Source: an uncultured Pelagibacteraceae bacterium (GTDB lineage Bacteria > Pseudomonadota > Alphaproteobacteria > Pelagibacterales > Pelagibacteraceae). Taken from it: a stretch of DNA of 64,000 nucleotides. The stretch covers positions 1 to 64,000 of the forward strand of contig CACHPE010000007.1 of the NCBI GenBank assembly GCA_902581605.1, read 5' to 3'. The notes below the pieces were generated by a model. It had not been told where the DNA came from. It searched no databases and was given only the letters and a program-made list of their open reading frames with translations. Position numbers and translations under genes: made by a program. This document shows, one piece after another, positions 53,413 through 62,866 of this stretch. How positions within the stretch are numbered: position 1 is the first letter of the stretch; each line of letters begins with the position of its first letter.

Positions 53413-54948
53413 TTATTCTAATGCTTTACCTATTACTACTGTTGAGCCTTCTAATCTTTCAATAGATTGAACATAAGCAGCTTCTCCTGCAGGAGCTGCA
53501 GCTGCATCATGGGCTCCTTCAAAGACAAAAGTTCCTAGACCCGTTAATCCGGATCCATCAACAGTGGTAAATTTACCGTATTGAAATACCTCTTTTGCAG
53601 CATCTGAATTGCTAGTGTCATGGTTGTACTTGTCCATTAATTGTTCTGTAGTTCCAGAATTTAATGTCAAAGCACTACTCTGCAAAGTGTTAGCAACTCT
53701 GACTAAAGATGTACAAGAGTCAGCTGGGCATTCACCCCCACCACTATCAATTAATTCATCTAAACTTGTTGTTCCATTTGGAACTAGTGCTTTAGGTACA
53801 GAGGCAACAACTGGTATTGTTGTTAAAGTAACTGTAGGTGTTGTAAAACTATAATCAACTGTAGATGCTCCTTTTAATGTTAATTTAGAAAATACATCTG
53901 CACTTATTTCTTTTTTATTAAAGTTTACATAAACTTTAGCACGACCCTGTTGCGTTGCTCCATCCTCAAAAACATTTTTGTCAGAGCTGTACGATAGTCC
54001 ATTTGATCCAGTTGTAACTTTTGTCAGATCAAACCAACCTGAGTCGTATAAAATTGTGTCTTGATCTAAAGTCCTTACATAATTCTCATTATCAGTTACT
54101 ATTATATTTTCTTGTAACTGGTTCATAGCAACTAATATATCTTTAGACTCAGTGTCTGTTGATAAGCTCGATAAAATTTCTGAAGCGCTCTCGTCTGCTT
54201 TTAAATCAAACTTTTTTGCAGTAATAATAATATTATTTTTTAAATCTGATGAATTTATCAAATTTACCGTTAAATTTTTAGAAGTATTAATTACATTACT
54301 AGAATTTAAAACTGAATGACTCATTGAACTTGACATTTGATTTAATACATCTGGGTTTGCTGGTGATGCTAAAGATACAACATTTTGGATCATTGCTTGA
54401 AAACCAGGGCTATTTATATTTGTAGTGTTTATTCCATCTGTTAATTTAATATTTCCAGGAACCATACCAAGAGTATTTTCTGGGCCTGGTCCTAATAATA
54501 AAACTGTACTTTCTTTCTTATCATTTAGTGATACCAGAAACTCTGTCCCTCTTACGCCTAAAGAACCATTTGGTATTTTAATTTCTAAATTTTCAGGATT
54601 TTTTTCACTTATTTTTCCTGAAATTGTCTTTACGATCCCAGATTTAATATTTGTTACAAAATTTCCATTATTTGTTTTTGGATCATAGATGAAATCATCT
54701 ATAGTTAGTTCGGTGTCTTCCCCTACTGTCATTACAGTTTCATCTAAAAATAATATTTGTGCATTCGATTTAGGCTTTACTACAATAGTATCACCATAAA
54801 ATATTTTAGATCCACTTAATAGTTTTTCATTATTTTGATTTCTTATTTCACCTACGGCTACACCTATTACACCAATAAATTCAGCACCAAAGGATTTAAA
54901 AATTAAAAGAAAATAAATAAATAAAATATAAAAAAATTTCTTAATCAT
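53413..54948 (-). CDS. FecR-domain secreted protein
   Basis: 511 residues with a signal peptide (~1-21, ending SFGA). A FecR domain occupies ~25-155: GEIRNQNNEKLLSGSKIFYGD, AQILFLDETVMTVGEDTEL, IKSGIVKTISGKI and GSLGVRGTEFLV. The rest (~160-511) is Ser/Asn-rich with no recognised fold. Free-standing FecR proteins next to a CHASE2 protein and a TPR/barrel protein are a recurrent set in other bacteria. It overlaps the upstream barrel gene by 8 bases. Confidence 0.82.
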   Translation of the reverse strand: MIKKFFYILFIYFLLIFKSFGAEFIGVIGVAVGEIRNQNNEKLLSGSKIFYGDTIVVKPKSNAQILFLDETVMTVGEDTELTIDDFIYDPKTNNGNFVTNIKSGIVKTISGKISEKNPENLEIKIPNGSLGVRGTEFLVSLNDKKESTVLLLGPGPENTLGMVPGNIKLTDGINTTNINSPGFQAMIQNVVSLASPANPDVLNQMSSSMSHSVLNSSNVINTSKNLTVNLINSSDLKNNIIITAKKFDLKADESASEILSSLSTDTESKDILVAMNQLQENIIVTDNENYVRTLDQDTILYDSGWFDLTKVTTGSNGLSYSSDKNVFEDGATQQGRAKVYVNFNKKEISADVFSKLTLKGASTVDYSFTTPTVTLTTIPVVASVPKALVPNGTTSLDELIDSGGGECPADSCTSLVRVANTLQSSALTLNSGTTEQLMDKYNHDTSNSDAAKEVFQYGKFTTVDGSGLTGLGTFVFEGAHDAAAAPAGEAAYVQSIERLEGSTVVIGKALE

Positions 54949-56302
54949 TAAAATTTATCCTCTTAGATATTCCAATTGTTCCAAATGATCTTTTAATTTC
55001 ATAGCTCGATATTGTTGAATTTACATTAGATTCTCTCAAGCTTATAGTATAATAAATATTATTATCTTTATTTATCTTTTTTAAAAAAGGTAAAAGTTGA
55101 TTTATATCACCCTTTAAAATGAAATTAGCAACTAAACTAGTATCTTTTCTATCTTTTAATGATGATACCGTAATTTTTCTTGTATCATATACGTTTGTTA
55201 AATGAGTTGCGGATGCTGTAAATGTTCCAAATGGAAAAATTCTAGAAATTGATAAATTTGCACCACTAGACTCATAACTATCAAAACGTTGAGCATGTTG
55301 AATATCACTATAAATTACTTTTGAGCTAATTTGTATTTTATCTGTTAAGTTATAATTTAATCTTATATTAGCACTATTAACTTCATTGTTATTTAAATCA
55401 CCTGCATCCACAAATATTCGAGTTCCCTGAGAATCTATTGGACTAGGTTCTGAATGGTATCTACTATCTGAGTAACTTAAAGCATAATTCAAATTAAATT
55501 TATCATTAAATAAATATGTATTGCTCATGCCAAATCCCTTAGCTTGATAATCCTCTTGCATTCTATAATTTAATTTATTGTAATAAATATACGGTGAAAA
55601 ATAATGATTTTTCTTTGCTTTAAAGTAACTAAAAGAGACATTGTGAACATCACTTTCTCCTTTGAGCTTTTTGTTAAAAGTGTTTACATTTAAACCTAAG
55701 TTCATAAATATAGATGAGCTTTCATTTAAAATTCTTCCTACAGTTAAAGCAGTGCCTCTAACGAAAGTTTTATCATATTCTAAAGTAAGTCTACTATCAT
55801 TAGCTGGAAAAGGTACTTCAGAGTCGGTGGTACCATTACTTTTAGCAAGTTGTCCTGACTTTGTTCTTCCACTAATATTATCTTCTTCAGTTTGAGAATA
55901 ATTAATATCTAAATAAGCAATCCACTTACTTTGTTTATCATTTTGAAATTGATCACCAGTTAGAAGTTCAGCTATTAATTTTTTAGTTTCTTCATTCGTA
56001 TTAGGATCTTCAAGCATTGTTTTGACCATAAAATCAACTTTCACTTTTGAGTCCATCTTAAGTAAAATTGACAATAAATATAACTTGATATCAGAATTTT
56101 TTGGATAAAGTTTGCTCAGTCTTTCTAGGGTAGCAATAGTTGATTTAATATTACCGACTTTTTCTTGTTGTTTAGCATAATTTAAATTTAACTCTAAATC
56201 TGTTGGGTTATCTAAAATTTCTCGATACGAAATTTCGGCTAGAGCAGAACTAGATATTAAAAAGAAAATAATTATTAAATTTTTAAATAAATTTTTTGTC
56301 AT
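54941..56302 (-). CDS. TPR plus outer-membrane beta-barrel protein (Slam/DUF560-like layout)
   Basis: About 453 residues from the ATG at 56302 (a TTG two codons upstream is less likely). Signal peptide ~1-22, TPR-like helices (~30-115: LNLNYAKQQEKVGN, ATLERLSKLYPKN), then ~14 amphipathic strands to the C terminus, which ends in a typical barrel strand (GISKRINF). The layout resembles surface lipoprotein assembly modulators, but I cannot confirm homology. It is expressed with the FecR gene (8-base overlap) and the CHASE2-phosphatase. Confidence 0.68.
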   Translation of the reverse strand: MTKNLFKNLIIIFFLISSSALAEISYREILDNPTDLELNLNYAKQQEKVGNIKSTIATLERLSKLYPKNSDIKLYLLSILLKMDSKVKVDFMVKTMLEDPNTNEETKKLIAELLTGDQFQNDKQSKWIAYLDINYSQTEEDNISGRTKSGQLAKSNGTTDSEVPFPANDSRLTLEYDKTFVRGTALTVGRILNESSSIFMNLGLNVNTFNKKLKGESDVHNVSFSYFKAKKNHYFSPYIYYNKLNYRMQEDYQAKGFGMSNTYLFNDKFNLNYALSYSDSRYHSEPSPIDSQGTRIFVDAGDLNNNEVNSANIRLNYNLTDKIQISSKVIYSDIQHAQRFDSYESSGANLSISRIFPFGTFTASATHLTNVYDTRKITVSSLKDRKDTSLVANFILKGDINQLLPFLKKINKDNNIYYTISLRESNVNSTISSYEIKRSFGTIGISKRINFND

Positions 56303-56354
56303 AAACAACTTTTAAAATTATAAGTTAGTTTCTAGGGTTATAAAAGTTTAAAAC

Positions 56355-58367
56355 CTAATTCAGATCATTAACATTTATTCCAAGAGCTGTAATGTCATCT
56401 CTTAAGGTAAAGCCTTTATCTGTTAATATTTTTGTCGCATGATTAATAATTATCTCAGGCGAGGTTGTATTTAATTTCTTAATTTCATTTTCAAGACCAA
56501 CAACCTCAAGTTCTTTACCTTCATCGACATATCCTTCTGTGACACCATCTGTATATATCAAAATAGTTTTATCAGATATATCCATAATTGTTGTTTTAAA
56601 AAAACTCTCATCTTTGACAGGCATTAGTCCCATTGGAGGCAAAGTTGATTTTATATACTCAAAATTAAATTTTTGATCTAATACCATCATTGGTTCATGA
56701 CCCATATTAATAAATTCCATTTCTTTTTTTTCTAAATTTATTCTTCCCAAAATAACAGTAATAAACATTGCTTGATAAGAGGAATCTTTAACTTGATTAT
56801 TCATGTATAAAGCAGTTTTTGCGACAGAGGAATTCATTTTTACAAGTGATCTAAATACTGCAGCGGCATTTGCCATTAATATTCCAGCCTTAATTCCCTT
56901 GCCTGTTACATCTCCCAATATAAAATAAATTTCATTATCATTTACTTGATAGTAATCATAATAATCCCCAGATACATCTTTAGCTGGTGTATTTTTTGCA
57001 AATATATATTTTTCAATTTTTTTATTACTTGGGAATAATTTCTTTTGAACCTCACCAGCTATTTCTCGTTCTTTTTTTAAAATTGATTGTTTTTTTTCGT
57101 TTTCAATAGCAATTGAATTTTCCTCTAAGTATCTAAAGTACAATGAAATCATAAACACTACTATTCCTGCAATACTTGAAAATAATGAGTCAATATAAAA
57201 ATTGAACTGGTAAATAATAATACTTGATAAATTAATAATAATAATAGCGCCAATAAAAAAAATAATACTAAATTTTGGTTTAATTTTCATTGGAATAAAA
57301 ATCAGAAATATTATTAGAAGTAAGAAGATTATATTTTCAGTAGATTGGGTATAAATGTTTTTTGAAATACTTTGATTGTTTAAAATGTTATCAATAATAT
57401 GAGCATGAATTTCAACCCCAGGAACTGTTTTACCATTAGAAATTTTAACAATATCAAATAATGCCTGAGCAGATGATCCAATTAAAATTATTTTATTTTC
57501 AACTCTTTTGCGATCAAAGTCATTGTTAATTACATCAAAAGCAGAGACATAATTATCTTTAGAAAATGTATTATACTTTACATTAATTGCTGCATTTTGG
57601 TCGCTGGGAATTATATTTTTTTTAGTCTTAATTAACTCAATTCCGTTTTTATCACTTTTTACTAATAGATTTTTTTGACCAGTTGCAATTCTCACTGTTT
57701 CAAGGGCTAATGAAGGCCATAATTTGTCATCTATATTATAAAGCACCGGTACACTACGAATTACACCATCTACACTTGGAATTAACGAAATTGAACCAAT
57801 ACCACTTGCAGCACTACTAATTTCCTCAAGTGAAATTATTTTATTTTTAAATTTATAAATAAAATTTTTAGGATTTTCTCCTTTGGCAATTATTTTAAAT
57901 TTAGGTTTAGAATTATTTTTTACAAAATTATCCTTGGGTTCTCCTAAGATAGGCAAAATTACTTTTGAATTTTTTATGCTATTTATAAAAATTTTATTTG
58001 TATCTATTACATCTATATTTATTAATTGATCACTTTCTAATTGTAATTTTAACAATAAATCTTTTGGATTTTGCTTGTCCTCTTCACTAAATACTATATC
58101 AAAGGCTATGGCTTTAGGATCATGCAGATTTAAATTTTTTAAAATCTTTGAATATATATCTCTTCTCCAAGGAAATTGACCAATCTTAGATATACTTTTT
58201 TCATCAATATCTACAATTGTTACACCTTTTACCTCACCCCTATTAAATACTTTTTGATAAAAATCATAATTAATGAATGAAATTTTTTGAATAATAGGAG
58301 GATTAATATATTTGATTATTGTCAGAAATAAAAAAAACACTACATAAGTAAATATATTTCTTATCAA
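56355..58367 (-). CDS. CHASE2 sensor fused to PP2C/SpoIIE-type phosphatase
   Basis: 670 residues. An N-terminal membrane helix (~1-20) precedes a periplasmic CHASE2 domain (~30-330; VTIVDIDEKSISKIGQFPW, KAIAFDIVFSEED). Three membrane helices follow (~340-410), then a coiled coil and a cytoplasmic PP2C domain (~435-670) with DVSGDYYDYY, LGDVTGKGIKAG, INMGHEP, YTDGVTEG and RDDITALG, all metal Asps present. It should sense an envelope signal and dephosphorylate a STAS protein. It starts 3 bases after pilD and precedes the barrel and FecR genes, which may supply the signal. Confidence 0.92.
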   Translation of the reverse strand: MIRNIFTYVVFFLFLTIIKYINPPIIQKISFINYDFYQKVFNRGEVKGVTIVDIDEKSISKIGQFPWRRDIYSKILKNLNLHDPKAIAFDIVFSEEDKQNPKDLLLKLQLESDQLINIDVIDTNKIFINSIKNSKVILPILGEPKDNFVKNNSKPKFKIIAKGENPKNFIYKFKNKIISLEEISSAASGIGSISLIPSVDGVIRSVPVLYNIDDKLWPSLALETVRIATGQKNLLVKSDKNGIELIKTKKNIIPSDQNAAINVKYNTFSKDNYVSAFDVINNDFDRKRVENKIILIGSSAQALFDIVKISNGKTVPGVEIHAHIIDNILNNQSISKNIYTQSTENIIFLLLIIFLIFIPMKIKPKFSIIFFIGAIIIINLSSIIIYQFNFYIDSLFSSIAGIVVFMISLYFRYLEENSIAIENEKKQSILKKEREIAGEVQKKLFPSNKKIEKYIFAKNTPAKDVSGDYYDYYQVNDNEIYFILGDVTGKGIKAGILMANAAAVFRSLVKMNSSVAKTALYMNNQVKDSSYQAMFITVILGRINLEKKEMEFINMGHEPMMVLDQKFNFEYIKSTLPPMGLMPVKDESFFKTTIMDISDKTILIYTDGVTEGYVDEGKELEVVGLENEIKKLNTTSPEIIINHATKILTDKGFTLRDDITALGINVNDLN

Positions 58368-58370
58368 TCA

Positions 58371-59132
58371 TCAAAATAAAAAATTTTTATATTGTTCTTC
58401 AAAAATTACATACAAAATACACCCTAAAATAATAAATGGACCAAATGGGATTTGAGAAGACATATTTTTACTTTTTTTTATTAAACTAGGTATTACTGAA
58501 CATAAAGCGACGACTGATGAAATAAAAATTACAAAGGGTATAGCTATCCAACCAAACCAAAAACCAATTACTGCAAAAAGTTTTGCATCTCCCAATCCCA
58601 TTCCCTCTTTTTTTTTAACTTGTTTGTAAAAAAAAATTATTGACCAAATTATTCCATATCCTAATAAACCTCCAATTAAGGAATTAATATAATTTGGAAA
58701 AAGAGAATTTAAATTTGGGTCAAAGGATTTTATAAATCCTAATACCATCATAGAAAAAGTAATTTCATTTGGAATTATAAAATGTTTTAGATCAATAAAA
58801 AATATAATAATAAATGATAAACTTAATATTATTAATAAAAGAGTTGTCAAAGTTATTCCATACAAAAAATAAATAAAAGTAAAAAATAATATACTTAAAA
58901 ATTCAACAAAAACGTATTGAGCAGATATTTTTTTTTTGCATTTTCTACATTTTCCATTTAATAAAAAATATGAAAGTATTGGTATGTTATCTTTCCAGGT
59001 AATTTGATTTTTACATTTAGGACAATACGATCTGCCAGAAACCACTCCTTTATCTAAAGGCAAACGATAAATACAAACATTTGCAAAACTTCCCCAAAGG
59101 CCACCTAAAATTATTACAAATAAAAAATCCAC
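58371..59132 (-). CDS. pilD: Prepilin peptidase / N-methyltransferase
   Basis: 253 residues, a membrane aspartic protease. A four-Cys zinc element (CPKC ... CRKCKKK) lies at ~38-75. The two catalytic Asps are in FFIDLKHFIIPNE and GMGLGDAKLFAVIG (GxGD). About 7-8 membrane helices. It cleaves the Gly|Phe leader sites of all the pilins described here. It is the first gene of the long minus-strand run down to the autotransporter gene. Confidence 0.95.
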   Translation of the reverse strand: MDFLFVIILGGLWGSFANVCIYRLPLDKGVVSGRSYCPKCKNQITWKDNIPILSYFLLNGKCRKCKKKISAQYVFVEFLSILFFTFIYFLYGITLTTLLLIILSLSFIIIFFIDLKHFIIPNEITFSMMVLGFIKSFDPNLNSLFPNYINSLIGGLLGYGIIWSIIFFYKQVKKKEGMGLGDAKLFAVIGFWFGWIAIPFVIFISSVVALCSVIPSLIKKSKNMSSQIPFGPFIILGCILYVIFEEQYKNFLF

Positions 59133-59300
59133 TAATGAAATAATTATATTTTAAAATTTGATGTAACTTGAATAAGACCATCAATTAAAAACTGTACCAT
59201 TAATACAGCATCGTGAAGATGAATATAAAGATTTGGACTATGAATTATAATCTCCATAGTTGTAAAATTACCTAAAATCAGCTTAAAATGCTAGATATAA

Positions 59301-60593
59301 ATGTTCTTATTTAAACCTAAAAAACCAGAAGAAGAAAAAAAACCAGAGGTATCTCAAGCCAACATAGATCTTGAAATCATTACAAATATGAATCAAGAGT
59401 TTGCTTTATCTCTTGAGCTTAAAGAAACATTAAACACAGCACTTAAAGTAATTATTGGTAGATTAAATGCTCAAGCTGCAAATATATTCCTGATTAATGA
59501 TCAAAAGAAAAAATTTGAATGTATTGCTTCTATTAATCAAGACTATCTTGATGAATATGAGCTGGATTTATCTGATGGAGTGATGGCAAAAGCTGTAGAG
59601 CAAAAAAAATGTATAAGAGTTGGAAATGTTAGAAAAGACGTTAGAGAAATTGCAGAATTCTATTTTGATTTAGATAATAAGACAAATTTTACAACTTATT
59701 CAGTTTTATGTTCGCCACTCATAGCCGCTAATGAATGTATTGGTGTTATTCACTGTTTGAATAAAAAAACTGATGACAAATTATTTATTGAAGAGGATAG
59801 AAAATTACTTGAAACTTTATCTGCACCTGCTGCTCTTGCAATAAGAAATGCTAAAATGGCAAAAGAAATGATCGAGAAGAATAAAATTCAAAAAGAAGTA
59901 GAAATTGTTGGAGAAATTCAAAAGTCTCTTTTATCACAAAATAAAAAAGAAGATTTTCCAATTGCAGGTATCAACATACCTGCAAAAGTGGTTTCAGGAG
60001 ATTTTTATAATTTTTCAGATTTAGGAGATGGAAAATATGGTTTTGGTGTTGCAGATGTATCTGGTAAAGGAATTAAGTCATCATTATTAATGTCTAAGGC
60101 ATCAAGTCTTTATCGTTGCTTAAGTAAGACAAATTTTTCTGCTGCTGATTTATTGATACAGCTCAATAATGAAATTTGTGAAACAATATCAAGAGGGATG
60201 TTTGTAACTATGTTAGTGGGTATTTATGATAGCACTAAAAAAGAACTTTTGCTCTCAAGTGCAGGTCATGAGCCTCCTATTATCTTTTCAAAAGATGGTG
60301 TATTTACAAATTATAACGAAGCAGGTCCTCCTCTAGGAATTATGCCTAATACAAAATATCAAGAACACACAATTTCATTTGTAAACAGCTCTATGTATAT
60401 TTTTACTGATGGTATAACTGAAATTAAAAACCCAAATGGAGAAATGCTAGGTTCAGAAGGTTTTCAAAATTATATCAAACAATATCAATCAACTCCTAAT
60501 AATGAAAGATTGAAAATCATGATTGATGATATTTTAAATAAAGGTCATATTCAAAAAGATGATTTAACAATAGTTGTAATAGATTCTAAATAA
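59301..60593 (+). CDS. GAF domain fused to PP2C/SpoIIE-type phosphatase
   Basis: 430 residues, no membrane segment. GAF domain at ~30-185, a connecting helix (~185-210; KNKIQKEVEIVGEIQKSLL), then a PP2C domain with VSGDFYNF, VADVSGKGIKSS, SSAGHEPPI, FTDGITE and KDDLTIVV. It is the only soluble member of the four phosphatases, so it should read a cytoplasmic signal. The 168-base gap shared with pilD contains a dyad ACTATG (59236-59241) / CATAGT (59254-59259) around a TATAAT. Confidence 0.92.
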   Translation: MFLFKPKKPEEEKKPEVSQANIDLEIITNMNQEFALSLELKETLNTALKVIIGRLNAQAANIFLINDQKKKFECIASINQDYLDEYELDLSDGVMAKAVEQKKCIRVGNVRKDVREIAEFYFDLDNKTNFTTYSVLCSPLIAANECIGVIHCLNKKTDDKLFIEEDRKLLETLSAPAALAIRNAKMAKEMIEKNKIQKEVEIVGEIQKSLLSQNKKEDFPIAGINIPAKVVSGDFYNFSDLGDGKYGFGVADVSGKGIKSSLLMSKASSLYRCLSKTNFSAADLLIQLNNEICETISRGMFVTMLVGIYDSTKKELLLSSAGHEPPIIFSKDGVFTNYNEAGPPLGIMPNTKYQEHTISFVNSSMYIFTDGITEIKNPNGEMLGSEGFQNYIKQYQSTPNNERLKIMIDDILNKGHIQKDDLTIVVIDSK

Positions 60594-60620
60594 TTTAATT
60601 ATATGATAAGATAAAAATTT

Positions 60621-60890
60621 ATGTTGATTAATGAGAATATAAAATCAATTACCTGTACTGACTTTAGAATTTTTTTAAAAAAATTAGTCAAAGATAAAAT
60701 AGAAAAAGAATGGACAGAAGACTTCGTCGATCAAATAAATTTTGTGAATATTCCAAGAATGACTATTAAGAGAAGATATGAAAATAAAGGAATAGATCTT
60801 CTAAAGTTAATCAAAGATATTAGTTACTACAAACACGTAAAAGATAACGTTAATTCTAGAGGAAGTTTAGAATTCGATAAAAAAAAGTAA
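60621..60890 (+). CDS. Small basic protein, unknown function
   Basis: 89 residues, mostly helical and charged (FLKKLVKDKIEKEW, RMTIKRRYENKG), no membrane segment, ATG start 27 bases after the phosphatase stop. It is probably co-transcribed with the GAF-phosphatase. No family is recognised. A DNA- or protein-binding role would fit its charge, without proof. Confidence 0.55.
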   Translation: MLINENIKSITCTDFRIFLKKLVKDKIEKEWTEDFVDQINFVNIPRMTIKRRYENKGIDLLKLIKDISYYKHVKDNVNSRGSLEFDKKK

Positions 60891-60937
60891 TTTGTTCTCA
60901 AGAAATAATTAAAAGATTGACAAATAAAAAAATTTGT

Positions 60938-60947
60938 TCAAATTGGG
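60938..60947 (+). promoter_or_regulatory. TCAAATTGGG site at the start of the double winged-helix gene
   Basis: An exact TCAWWWTGGG match ending 11 bases before the ATG at 60959, in a TTTGTTCAAATTGGGTTTTTT context very like 22688. This position would suit autoregulation. A TTGACA lies just upstream (60917-60922). Confidence 0.4.
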
Positions 60948-60958
60948 TTTTTTTAAAC

Positions 60959-61918
60959 ATGAAAATTTTACCTAGTATATCTGCACACATTGATGAAAAG
61001 ATAATAAATAAAATAATTCAAGATAACTTTACCTTACTAGCACCCTATTATTTTACTTTAACAAGTAATTGGTTTGTTAGAGCCTATGATCATTACAAAG
61101 ACATAGATAAATTCGTAATCATTATATATTTAATACATCAAGACCTTATATATTTCAGGCAAAATGGTTTAAAAATTAACTATGAAACTTTTTACGGAAA
61201 TAAATCTATAGAAATTAATAAAATTAATATTTCGGACATCTCAAAAGACCTGGGAATTCCAAAAGAAAGTATTAGACGAAAAGTTTTAGAATTAGAAAAG
61301 CAAAAAGTAATTAAAAAAACAGGTAAAAAAATATTTGTTGTTAGAGATACTCTCTACAAAGCCAAAGCAGTCGAAACTCTTACCGAAGTTGCAACTATAT
61401 TGCATGAATTTAATAAAATTTTAAAAAAAGAAAAACTAGCAACTGAAGTTTATTCCGTTAAAGAAACAGTATTATCAATAAAGGAAAATTTTTCCTACTG
61501 CTTGTATCAATTTAATAAATTTTGGTTCACTTATTTGAATAGATGGAGAAAAGAGTTAAAAGATTTAGAAACTTTAGGTATTGGTATGGTTGTAGTAATA
61601 AATGCAGTTAAAAATAAAAATTTTTTACAGAAAAAAAATATGCGTGCATATCTTAAGGAACTGATGGGCTCCGATAATAGAGGTGTAAATGCGATGTCAA
61701 TTTCTGAGATAACTGGTATTCCAAGACCTACTGTTGTTAGAAAACTTAAATATTTAATTGATAAAAAATATCTTCATATTAATGAAAAAAAATTAATTAC
61801 TTTCAATGCTAAAGATAGTGCTTTTATAACAACTAAGGGGATGGTGAATAAAAATATGATAAGCTTAAGTCACTTTATCTACAAAGTTTTTAATCAGATA
61901 AGAATAATAAATTCTTAA
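60959..61918 (+). CDS. Protein with two winged-helix DNA-binding regions, putative regulator
   Basis: About 319 residues from the ATG at 60959. The frame opens at a TTG (60917), but that would put the TCAAATTGGG site inside the gene. Two helix-turn-helix-like segments are visible: INISDISKDLGIPKESIRRK (~100) with a following wing (KTGKKIFVV), and MSISEITGIPRPTVVRKLK (~255) with LHINEKKLITF. The middle (~135-240) is helical and unrecognised. It follows the GAF-phosphatase and the 89-residue protein on the same strand and could be the transcriptional output of the signalling genes. Confidence 0.65.
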   Translation: MKILPSISAHIDEKIINKIIQDNFTLLAPYYFTLTSNWFVRAYDHYKDIDKFVIIIYLIHQDLIYFRQNGLKINYETFYGNKSIEINKINISDISKDLGIPKESIRRKVLELEKQKVIKKTGKKIFVVRDTLYKAKAVETLTEVATILHEFNKILKKEKLATEVYSVKETVLSIKENFSYCLYQFNKFWFTYLNRWRKELKDLETLGIGMVVVINAVKNKNFLQKKNMRAYLKELMGSDNRGVNAMSISEITGIPRPTVVRKLKYLIDKKYLHINEKKLITFNAKDSAFITTKGMVNKNMISLSHFIYKVFNQIRIINS

Positions 61919-62766
61919 TTAGACTTTCTTAAAATAGCAATAAAGATAAATCCTGTAATATACATAATTAGTGCATAAGCAGCTGTTGGTATTGCGTATA
62001 ATATATCAGTGCCAAATATTTGTGTAGAAACGAATATAGCTAGAGTACCATTTTGTAATCCACATTCTAAGGCAATACACCTCATTTGTTTAACTCCAGA
62101 GGTAAAAGCTTTTGCAATGTAGTAGGCAATAACCATCATCGATACATTTAATATTAAAGTAATTAAACCAGCTTGCATTATAAAACTAATTATATTTTCT
62201 TTTTCCTCGTAAAATGCCGCGAAGAAGAAAATTGCAAATAACACAATGTTAAGTTTGTTGAACATTCCAACTTTAGAGGCTATGAAATTCTCAGCAAATT
62301 TTCTAATAATCATTCCTAAAATTACAGGAACCGTTACAACTAAAAACATTTTTAGTGCTATTCCTGTCATAGAAATATTTTGAGAAATTTCTGTAATTCC
62401 AAACAAATCTGCAGATGTAAAAATTATCAACGGAACTGTAATTATACTTAATAAACTAATTACAGCTGTTAAAGATATCGATAACGCAACATCTCCATCA
62501 GCAAATTTCGTCATAATATTAGATGTGACTCCACCTGGAGCTGCCGCTATTATCATAACCCCTATTGCTATTTCTGGCGGTGCTTTAAAAATTAAAATTA
62601 ATATGTATGCTACAATTGGAAGGATTATTAATTGAGAAATAAAACCTACAATAAAATCTTTTGGTGTTTTTAATACTCTTCCAAAATCCTCTAGTTTTAA
62701 TCCTAGGCCTAAGCCTAACATTATCAAAGCCAAAATTATTGGCGCTATTTTTGTTACAATCTCCAA
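61915..62766 (-). CDS. BASS-family (bile acid:sodium symporter-like) transporter
   Basis: 283 residues with about nine or ten membrane helices. MLGLGLGLKLEDFGRVLKTP and IAAAPGGVTSNIMTKFADGD are signatures of the SBF/BASS family, as is ECGLQNGTLAIFV. Members carry organic anions (bile acids, pyruvate, pantothenate, sulfonates) with sodium; the cargo here is unknown. It overlaps the end of the winged-helix gene by 4 bases, convergent, and has a promoter region shared with the phosphate acetyltransferase. Confidence 0.87.
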   Translation of the reverse strand: MEIVTKIAPIILALIMLGLGLGLKLEDFGRVLKTPKDFIVGFISQLIILPIVAYILILIFKAPPEIAIGVMIIAAAPGGVTSNIMTKFADGDVALSISLTAVISLLSIITVPLIIFTSADLFGITEISQNISMTGIALKMFLVVTVPVILGMIIRKFAENFIASKVGMFNKLNIVLFAIFFFAAFYEEKENIISFIMQAGLITLILNVSMMVIAYYIAKAFTSGVKQMRCIALECGLQNGTLAIFVSTQIFGTDILYAIPTAAYALIMYITGFIFIAILRKSN

Positions 62767-62866
62767 AGTGTTGCCCTCTGAATCTCTAGATTATAACTTT
62801 TTACATAATTTGTTTAGACGATTTTTTTCTATATACATGTTGAGTTTTTTGACTTATTTAAAGAAA

